NCBI GenBank assembly: GCA_009777165.1
Contig: WRML01000010.1
Coordinates: 1 to 18,069, forward strand
Reading direction: 5' to 3'
Source: Kiritimatiellota bacterium
Lineage (GTDB): Bacteria > Verrucomicrobiota > Kiritimatiellia > RFP12 > UBA1067
DNA length: 18,069 nucleotides
Part shown: positions 1-9,500 of the stretch, in pieces
Layout of the letters: the number at the start of each line of letters is the position of its first letter
Position numbering within the stretch: the stretch's first letter is position 1
Position numbers and translations under genes: made by a program
The notes under the pieces: model-generated
What the model saw: only the letters and a program-made list of their open reading frames with translations
The model's database searches: none
Told to the model about the DNA's origin: nothing

Positions 1-22
1 TGGGACGCTATTTTATTAACCA

Positions 23-36
23 TAGGCTTTAGCCTA
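23..36. repeat. Short perfect hairpin at the window edge
   Basis: TAGGCT and AGCCTA form a perfect 6-bp inverted repeat around a TT loop. It precedes a much larger inverted repeat and probably belongs to the same intergenic repeat cluster. There is no T-tract, so a terminator is not supported. No gene is visible in the first 500 bases. Confidence 0.5.
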
Positions 37-57
37 CGGCAGGGAAGCCTCCGAACC

Positions 58-151
58 AAGTCCCGCAGGGACGGCACGTTAACCCCCTTTTGAAAGGGGG
101 TGGCGGTATTCCGCCGGGGGTTTGCCGGGAAGTGCCGTCCCTGCGGGACTT
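58..151. repeat. Nested inverted repeat with 20-bp perfect arms
   Basis: Positions 58-77 and 132-151 are perfect reverse complements over 20 bases (AAGTCCCGCAGGGACGGCAC). The 54-base interior folds further: CCCCCTTT/AAAGGGGG around a 2-base loop, then GGCGG-TATT-CCGCC. The whole unit could form a branched, cruciform-like structure. There are no coding signals inside. It resembles a palindromic intergenic repeat or a non-autonomous mobile element, but no second copy lies in this window, so mobility is inference. Confidence 0.75.
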
Positions 152-168
152 ATAGTGAATTCGCTATA
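151..168. repeat. Near-perfect 18-bp palindrome
   Basis: TATAGTGAATTCGCTATA is self-complementary except for one mismatched pair and lies directly against the right arm of the preceding inverted repeat. It could be an end motif of that element or a protein-binding site. No adjacent gene start supports an operator role. The stretch from 169 to 238 shows nothing recognisable. Confidence 0.5.
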
Positions 169-238
169 AAGGTGTAGCCGAAATAGGGCGAAGCTCTCGA
201 ACGTTCCAATGACAAGGATTTTTTTGCGTCCCGATGCG

Positions 239-271
239 GTCCTCTGGAGTGCGGCGGCTCGCCGCCGCTTT
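239..271 (+). repeat. Dispersed hairpin repeat, module A, copy 1
   Basis: This 33-base module (GTCCTCTGGAGTGCGGCGG, a CTCG-like loop, then CCGCCGCTTT) recurs at 12567-12599 with a single C/T difference. The core GCGGCGG/CCGCCGC forms a stable hairpin. It is followed at 274-295 by another hairpin, TGCGTGG...CCACGCA. The near identity of two copies more than 12 kb apart shows that this is a dispersed repeat family and not chance GC-rich sequence. Confidence 0.75.
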
Positions 272-332
272 CATGCGTGGGGCTCGCTCCACGCACCAGC
301 ACTCGGGCACAGACACGCGCCCCCCCTACAAC

Positions 333-363
333 CGTCCCCGCACGGGGGCGAGCCCCCGCGACG
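333..363 (-). repeat. Dispersed hairpin repeat, module B, copy 1 (inverted)
   Basis: Read on the minus strand, this 31-base block matches 12601-12631 at 30 of 31 positions. It contains the hairpin GCGGGGGCTCGCCCCCG. The adjacent 'GTAGGGG...GTGTCTGTGCCC' sequence (about 304-332, minus strand) resembles the sequence following module B in the second copy. Here module B is inverted relative to module A, while at 12567-12631 they are in the same orientation, so the modules have been shuffled. Confidence 0.7.
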
Positions 364-445
364 AAAAACCACCGCACGCCAGAGGTTACGCCTTCTCGAA
401 ACAGGCACGAGGGCTTTCAGCCTTTTGTATCAACACGCCCTACAA

Positions 446-486
446 TAAAAAAGCCCTTGTAGGCGGGGGTGCCACCGACAAGGGCT
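446..486 (-). terminator. Rho-independent terminator of the giant gene
   Basis: On the minus strand, AGCCCTTGT (486-478) pairs perfectly with ACAAGGGCT (460-452) and is followed at once by a run of T (TTTTTTA). The hairpin begins about 15 bases after the stop codon of the 3590-aa gene, as expected for an intrinsic terminator. Confidence 0.85.
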
Positions 487-500
487 TGTGTCCTATCACA

Positions 501-3500
501 CTATTTCCGTTTGACACTGATCTTGAAGAAACCGCGTTGCAGGTCAATGCCTTTGAGCGCCGGATTGTCAACGGAGATCGGGATTGACGGCGTCACGCCA
601 TCATCAAGGTCGAATTGCCCACCTGCCCCGTCAACCACCTTCCATGTCGTCGGGTTGTCCAGTGTTGGCGAGTACATCAGCTCGTAGACGTATGTCGTCG
701 AGGTTCCCATGAGGTCGCGAATATCCGTGTTGGCACTCGAGTCCTTGGTGATGCTCATCTCCCATGCCACTTTGGCGGTAGCAGGGTCAATGAGGGGGCT
801 CTGGGTGATGCGCAGGGCGAGCTTGTCACTCGGCATCAGCCCCATCTCCACCTTCTGCTGAAGCGTGAAACCGTCGCCCGCCAGCGGATAGGTTGTTGTG
901 TCTGACAACATCGCAATGATATCCGACAAGGTCTGGCCTGATGTGATTGGGCCTAAGAGCCACGGGATGCCCCCCCACCCGACCGAGTAGTCGAGGTCAG
1001 GGTTAATCTCCGCATGCCCAAATAGCCAGCTCGCTTGCGGGCCAATCTGTTGCAAGAAGGTCGGATATGCCCCCGAATGCTGCTCATATTCCCAGGCATC
1101 TGGGAACCAGTCCTGGTCCACGTCGCAATCCTCGATGAAGATCTGTACCGCAGGGATCAGTGTGGAGAAGTCCACCTTCACCGGGCGTGCGTTGTACATG
1201 GCGCGTTGCTCGCCGTAGTAGTTGGCATAGCCCCACGATTCCCAGATGTCACGGACACCATTGTTATTGGAGTCAATGAACGCTCTCAGGTAATACGTCC
1301 CCGGCGCCAGCCCTCTCAGGTAAGCGTTGGTCGTCGTGTTGGAGAGGTCGGTGACCAGCGCCAATTGCGCCGTCCCGGCCTCGAACACGAACTGCGCGGC
1401 AGGGTCGCCCGTGAACCCACGGTTGTCGAACGCCTGCAGGATGACCTTGTCTGCCAGGTTAACCGCTGGCCCGAAGTATTTGACGGTCGCGTTGATTTGC
1501 CCGTAGCCCGACGACTGCATCGGCTGGTTCACGTCCCAACGGAACATCTGCGGCTGCGACCAAGACTGTGTTGTTGGCGCCGTATACTTCGAGTTTAGCC
1601 CCGCGACGCGCCAGTAGTAGATGCCGTTGTTCACAACATCCTTGTCCCCGATATAGAACGGGGCTTCCCAGACGTAATCGCCCGTAATCGGGTCACGCGG
1701 CGGCACCTGACGTGCCACAATCGGGTACAACAGAGTGCCCGTTGAGGTGCTCTTTCGGAACTCGATTGCGAACGCGGTGTAATCGTCTGGCATGGACCAC
1801 CTGAACGTCGGGCGGGCCGAGTAGACATAGGAACCGTGCATCGGCAATGTCGGCACCGCTTTGGCAGGGATCGCCGTGAAGTAATTATTCGTGAACGTCG
1901 CGATTGGCGGGATGCCATTCGTATCCATTGACCCTTCACCCAAGAAGACCCGATAGACCGTCGAGACCTCTGGCCCCTGATTATAGTTGTCCCAGCCCCA
2001 ATCCAACGCGAAGCCACCTGCAGACGGGCTGGTTAAGAAGTCACCCTCGTGGATGTAGTTGCGCCCGGTCACCACCTTGTCAAACACCGTCCCCTGATAT
2101 GCCCCACTCTGCCCGAGCCTCCATCTTTGGACACGGATATGTGCCGACTGTGGCCCGCCTTGCTGACCGCCGCCGCCCGTGGTGCCGCCGTCGCCGAAGA
2201 TCACGTCCTCGGTACGCGTCCCATCAAACGACATCCGCAGGTAACCCGGCGTGTAGTCCGTCAACTCGAATTTCACCGAGTTGACATCCCAGCCGATATC
2301 CGTTCCGAACGGCGTGGAGATGCCCATCGGCTCGCCCGGGTCCCAGCTGTTATTGTTGTCCAAGTCCATGAACGCCACGAAGTAGTTCGTGCCTTCACGC
2401 AGGTAGCCCATATCCGCACGGCCCAGATAGAGGGTCTGCGGCCAATTGTTCGGCAGGCTGACCGAGTACAGGATCTCCACGTATGCGTCGTCGCAGCGGA
2501 TGAAGCTGTTGGGGTCGCCATTCAGATACCCCGCCTGATCAAGGATAATGACCGAGTTCTGATAGTCACTCATATCAACGGAGATTTCACCCGTGATATA
2601 GTCGATCTCGCCAATATCGTATGAGTACCCGCCCATCGGCATCGAGTAAATCTTGCCGTTCATGTCAAACCCTGACTGTGCCGACAACCCAGTCCACATA
2701 TCCGTGAACCGGAACCCGATCGTTCCAGGGACAACTGAGCCTGGAGACAGGTGCGTGGAAATCACCCGCGCGTCAAAGAAGCCGATCGGCAACTCCATGG
2801 GCGTGATCCCACCGCCGAACGCCAAACTCCATGTCGCATCCGGTTGGCCGTTCATCTCCGGGTCGGAGTAGGCATGGATTGCCACATTCCCGATGGATTG
2901 GATACCCTTGTACGTCAGGTACGTCTTGACAATCGGGATTGGCAACTCATAGTTGACCACCCCATTCGCCATCATGCTCATCTGCCGATCCGGACGCACC
3001 GACCTCACCGCGAGGCTGTAGCGCGCTTCAGCCCAGTTCGACCACCCGTCGCTGTCATAATCAACATGCGGGTCATAGACGAAGCGGTTTGCGTGCGTCG
3101 GGGCATACTGATCCTCCCACCAATCCTCGATGAAGTCATGGTCCGAGAACATGAACCCGAGAGGTACCTTGCTCAGCATCACATAGTAATCCGAGAACAC
3201 CTGCGACGCGATCGTCTTGAACTTGCGCGGGCTCGAGAGACGGAACCCGTAGACCTCTGAGATCAGGTACTCCGCATAGTTGGAGAGACCGTCCATATCC
3301 GGGTCGCCGCCTGCACCGTTGTCACCCGTCGGGTCCATCGGATCCAACCCGTACATTTTTTCCCACCAATCGGGCAATCCATCGCCATCGCTGTCTGCGG
3401 TTTGGGCGTAGTTCGGGTTGTAGTCATCATACGTGATGGCATCCGGCTGTTGCCCCTTGGCCTGATCACGCTGATACACCTCACCATTCGTCATTTCCAA

Positions 3501-6500
3501 GTCCTGATAGAATGGGTTGAGCCCCGTATAGAGGTCGTTCCATCCGGTACCGGGGGCCCCACTGCCATAGTTCAAGTCCAGCCACCACTGTGGCAGGCCG
3601 TCATCGGTGATATCCATACTTTCCAGCCACGTCCCGGTCGGTCCCTGGCCGTCCCAGAGGTCAATGCACTGCTTCGCCCAGGTACCGCCGATGGGCAGCA
3701 TATCCGCCGAGAGGTGCACGGACCATGCGTATGCCGAGCCACTGAAGGCAAAGCCATACGGGTTATTGCGGTTGGGGAACATGTTCTGTACTGGCTCAGT
3801 TCCCATCGCATCCCCGCGCCAGTAGTACGAGTCCGCCACGATATTATTCGTGCCGAAGGCGAGGAGGAATCCGTTCGTATCCGTCGTGTACGTGTACAAC
3901 GGCAGATGCGCCACCACATTCTGAATCCACGGGAGGTACTGCTTGTCCGAATAGACCGTGCTGGTCATCTCCGTATTCTGCCACCACCTGACGTTCGCAT
4001 CCGCCGGGCGGGCGATCGTCGCCGCCGGCGCGTTGAACCCGCGCGGCACCACCGCGACATGATCCGGACTCAGCGCACTGAACAACGAGTTAAACGTGTA
4101 GTAGTTCCGCAGCAGGGGCGATAGCGGCACAGGGGCCGTCGCAACCCGCGACGCGCCGTTCAAGATTTCGTTCTGAACCAGTGTGCGGTTCGCCATCAGG
4201 TCGTCATACGAGAGGCGGCGGTTGAAGTCGTTGTTGATCTCGACATTGCTCCTCGCGCCATCCCACACGCGAACTTCTGCCATCCAGCCTTGGTAGAACT
4301 TGTTGTACTGCGACCATGTCGAATCCCACACCATCTCGATTTCCGCCGTGACCCCCGGATAATAATTTTGCCCAATCGAAATCCCGGTCGACACGTTGTT
4401 TTCCGCACCCAGCACCAATGCGCCACTGATGGACGAGAAAGTATCCGGCACCCCTTCATTCTCGAACGTGTAGTCCGGAAGCAGGAAGAATCCATTCGCA
4501 GGCGGCAGCGCCGTATCCATCGTATCCTGCGCGACACCGTTCACGAACAGCGTGAATTTCTGCTCACGTCCGTCCATCCGCGCCGCCAGATGCGTCCATT
4601 TGTTGACCAAGATCTGTTGGCCGAACAGGCGCACTGCATCCGTGTGCTCCTCATGGCTACCGGCACCGTCATACCCGGCATACGCACGGCCATCCGCCGC
4701 GATACCGATCAAGAAGTTACGCCGCTGCCCAGCCCCCGGCAACGCGCCGAGGTCGGACACCCCATAGTTGAACACACGCTCGATCAGCACCTGGTCGCGG
4801 TCAACCCGTTCCGGACGCACCCACAGTTCAACCGTGAAGCTGCGGAAGGAATGGATAATCTCCGGATCATACATATTCGCGCCACCAAAGGGCCCGGTGT
4901 TGCTGTACAAGACGGGTGTCGCCACCGCCGAGTTCGTGCCGCTGAACCATATCGCCTGACGGTGGTACGGGCTTTCCGAGTCACGCGGGTCGGACATCGC
5001 ATTCCGGTTGCCGATCAGCTCGTCCTTGTCGGAAATCCCGTCATTATCCGTGTCATAACCCTCGTTCATCTCGAAACTGTACATGAACATCCCCATCGGC
5101 CACCACGTCCCCATGGCGGGATACGCCCCAGTACCCCTCGTGCGGTAGAACCGCGCGGTGACACTCTCCGGGTTCGACGGGTCTGTCATCCACAACGGGC
5201 TCGGGTCGGAGTTGGGATTGTCCGGCGCAGACGCATTCGCCAGCAACCGCTCCTCCATGTTCAGCAAACCGTCCGCATCCGGGTCGACATTCGGCATCCC
5301 GTTCAACCACGGGAACTGCACGAAGTTATACGACAAGCCATACGTCGTCGTCCACCAGTTGGCGTTCCACAAGATCGGCGTTGTCCGGTAGGCCCAGGCA
5401 ACACGGTCAGCCGCCAACCCACCCACACTCGGGTTGCCCAGCAGCGGGTTCAGTCCGTGATACAGCTTATAGTAATCATCCATACCATCGTTCGTGGTGT
5501 CCGCAAGACTCGGGTCTGTTGACGCATAGCGGAACGGTGTCACTGGCGGATTAGGATAGATGACGTCGGCATACAACGTCTGCTCAGGCGGCAGCATGAA
5601 CCAGCCGCTCCGATCCCACACGTAGGTGACCTGGGTGAAGAGATCGGCAATGTCAAAGCTCATGTCCATCGGCAATCCGCGCTGTCCCGAGAACAGGATG
5701 TTCGTCGGGTCATCGGCAGCAACCCCCACATCAGGGACATCGTAACGGAAGCCGCGGATCGCTTGGGTCATGTATTCCTCATAGTTGACAAGCCCATCAT
5801 GATCCCAATCGAATCCCGCATCCTGGACCGTACCGTCCTGACCGTTGACGATCGACAAGTTTTGCGAATCCGGTTGTGGCCAGAGTACCGATGTCAACCC
5901 GTGCTGGACCGGCGTGAGCGCCGGGACTACCGCCCCGCTCCCCGCGAAACAGACCTCCCACGCATCTGGCAAACTGTCGCCGTCCGTATCCCACGAGCAC
6001 GGGTTCAGCCCGCCGCCTGCAATGCAGGTACTGCCGTCGTCCACAGGTTGCCCGTAAATGAAATACTGCCCCTCCTGGTCGTCGCGCAACCCATCGCGAT
6101 CCGTGTCCCCATGCCACGGGTCCGTCGGCCAGAACTTGTTGATCCAGTTGTTGTCCTGATGACCGTCCGGCCGCGCGATTGTCACGACTCCCACCATGGA
6201 TGCCGTGTACCTGCCGCGGTTGAGCACGCTGATGTTGTTCGTGACCCCCGTACGGAACTCAATGACCGCTGCCGCGACCTGTTCCGGAGCAATCTCCCCG
6301 CCGAAGTAAGGAATCGTCGCCAAATACTGCTGCGGGTTCGAATAGAACGAAAGCGAGTCCGTCCCCCAGAACTCCCGCTGGAGGACAAGCCTGTCGCCAT
6401 CGGCATCCACCAGGGAACCGTCAAGGTTATCCCACGGCGAGTGGACAAAGGCGGTTGTACCCGGGGCTGTCGCCACATAGAGCTTCCACCCGTCCGGCAC

Positions 6501-9500
6501 GCGTGCAGTATTCTGCGGCGTGGCACTCGTGTCCGGGGTCCTCGGGTGCGTGCTGTACCGGAACCAGTCGTTCCCGCCGCGCGAGCGCATCCCCCGGATT
6601 CTCTCGCCGATGACGTTGCCTTGATCATCGTAAATATCCTCAAGCACGTCCACACCCGTACCTTCCAGCCCAAGCTCGTACATGAATCTCATCAGCAGGT
6701 ACTCGTCCACCGACGTGAATGCGCGTGTGTACGGCGCGTCGCTGATCACCCAGGGCCCCCAGCGGTTGATGTTGTGCGCCACCGCCAACGCCTGCAGGCG
6801 CGTCTGTGCGTCCCATGCGCGGGGGTCGTCAGCCGCATACGTGCGTGCCCGCCCGAAGCGGGGGACTGCCCTGCACCAGGCGGTGCGCGGATCAAACCCG
6901 AACTCGTCGCGCACCTGGAAGTGCATGATCAGCACGTCCATCTGCTCGAACGAATATTCAGACACATCGGCGGCGAGCCAGTTAGGATCCTCCGTCAGCG
7001 GACGGCCGACCGCCCACGGCGCACGGTCATTCCCGTAACGGTAACACGTCGTGAACGTCCCCGGCACCGCCGCGCCGCCCTCGACGCGCGCCAGATAACG
7101 GTTCGTGACCGTCGTCAGCGACACCTCGTCTATCCCCACAACCTCATTGGTCACGACCATCGTCAGCATCACACGCGGGACCGCGGCAATCGCGAAGTAA
7201 TCGCCGTCCGGGTTGTTCCGCGTCCAATCCAGACCGTCGTTCGCGTCGCACGGATTCAGTCCCATCAGTACTTCCCATCCGTCTGCCATGCCATCGCCAT
7301 CCGTGTCCCAATTCGTCGGATCCGTCCCGAGGACCAGCTCTTCGAGGTCGAGCAAGCCGTCATTATCGAAGTCCTCCATCCACTCTTTGTCAATGTTCGC
7401 CGATGTCCGTGGTATCGTCGGGTTGAATGCTTCTACAATTTCTCGCGGCGCGATGTAAATCCCCTGCGCGGGATTCAGCGGGTTGTAACGCCAGCCGCTC
7501 CTCCCCCCTTCCATCCCTCGATTATACGCCTGAACCCAGAACCAATATTCCCATCCATCGGGAAATCCATCGCCATCGGTATCTTCCAGGGTCGGATCCG
7601 TGCCGGGGTCATCGTTATACACCCCGCCTAAGGCATTGAACTGGTCTCCCAGATGATCGTCCTCCCCACGGATCTCGAGGCGTGCATTGAACGCCGCCCC
7701 GGGCGGGATTGGGCGGAAATCATAAACGCCACCGACGCCACCCGGGTTTGCAGGATAGTAGTCCCCGTCATCATTGTACCCTCTCAAGTCGCGGAACCAG
7801 ATCGGGTCAAGGGTATCGCCACCCCCGCCGTTGCCATCCAGATCCAGGAAATAACGCCCGACCGCCCAGTCCGGGACCCCATCCTGGTTGATGTCACCGC
7901 AACCATCGCCAATCCAGCTCGTCCCTGTGGCGAAGCACTCAAGGCTGAAAATCGCCTTAATCTTAATCGCCTCGGTCTGCCCGCTGCCACTCCCTGCCAG
8001 TTTGATGACGGTGAGGCCCGAGTTGACGCCCGCCGACAACGGGACGGTCGCGTCGGCCGGATCAACGAACACATCCGTCGGGCCGTCCCACACGAAGAAG
8101 TAGCTCTTCTTGTTGTCTGTCGGCCTGTCCGCACCCAGCAGGTCGGGGTTCGCGTCAAAACGGGCGGTCGGGAGCGCGGTCCCAAAATAGAAGGTATACA
8201 CCAAGTCCTGGCCCGCGAACGACCCCGTCGTGGTCACCATAGTCGTGCTTGGCGAGGTGACCGTCCCGGTACCGGTACCGGGCATCCCGTGGTAGTCCGC
8301 ATTGTTCGGCCCGATGGGCACCACCAAAACCTTCTGCGAGTCCTTCACGATGACGTAAAAGGTAATCTGCGTGATGCCGTTGTCCTTATCGGTCGCCTGC
8401 AAGGTGACCGTCCGCTGTTCCGCCGCCTCCGTAAAGGTGTGGGAAATCGTCCCTATTCCTGTGTACGTCGTCATGGTTGAGACGGGTGTCCCGTCGCCCC
8501 AATTCCAGATGAGGGTGATCCCCGCAGTGAGGTCATCCTGGACATCGGTCACGGTATACGAAAAGAGATACGGGATATCCACGGTCGCGATCGTATTCGT
8601 GGACCAAGCTATCGGAGATAAAATGACCGGGGGCTCGTTCTGCACACGGATATAACCGGCCAACGGTATCCCCGTGAAGGTCAGGTCAGGATCCCCAAGC
8701 TGTCCTGGCGCAATGCTCGGTGTGACCACGAAACCAGTGTTGAGGCTCGATGGCGTACCGTCGAAGACTGTATACCAAACTTGAAATTCCGTCAGCCCGG
8801 CACCTATGGTGATCGAGGACGGCACTTCGATACGCCCAGTGGGGGGAACCGTAGGCGGCGTGACCGTCAGGGTGACTTCGATCGGCTGGTGGAACGGCTG
8901 CGACAACCGCACCCAGAATGACTGGGCTCCGGCACTCTCAACGATTGTGTAGGACGAGGTATCAACTCTGACGGACGGAGCCGGCGTCGGCGGCACGACC
9001 AGGATCGGGAATGACACCGTACTGGAGATCGCGCCGTCCTTGTCAATCGCCTGCACCTCCACCAGCTGTTGGCCTGGAGCATCCACTGAATAGGTGAGCG
9101 AATAGAACCCCGCAGACCCTGTGCCGTTGGTCCATGTGCCCCCGCCGAACCGCCACCGCACCGTAAGACCCGCGTCAAGGTCCGCCTGGACATCGCTAAC
9201 CGTGACGTTATACGTGAACGGCAACCCCTGTGGAACCGCGTCGTACGGCGCCACGGGTAGCGCGCTCGACATCGGGCTCGTGATGACCGGCGGCGCGTTC
9301 GTGACGTAGACCGGCCACTCATAGGCATCCAGGAACTGGGCAATGGCATTCGCCGTCCCCGCAATCGCCGGCGTAATCGTGATGCCTGTGCTGGCGGTGG
9401 CGGCCGTGCCGTCAAGGAACGTGACGTTGACCGGCACCATATTCGTCTTCTGCCCCATCGGGATCGTCACCGTGGTGGTCGAGAGGTCCAGGGTGAGACC

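Noticed and set aside
209..587. Short plus-strand frames in the first 600 bases
   Set aside because: They run through the hairpin repeats, the terminator and the end of the giant gene. Composition is repeat-derived, and no ribosome site or family signature is present.
5763..7631. 622-aa plus-strand open frame opposite the giant gene
   Set aside because: It is rich in Arg, Pro and Val without any recognisable motif, and lies wholly within the clearly coding, repeat-structured giant gene. The same applies to the plus-strand frames at 4290-5522, 7653-8480 and 9504-10976.
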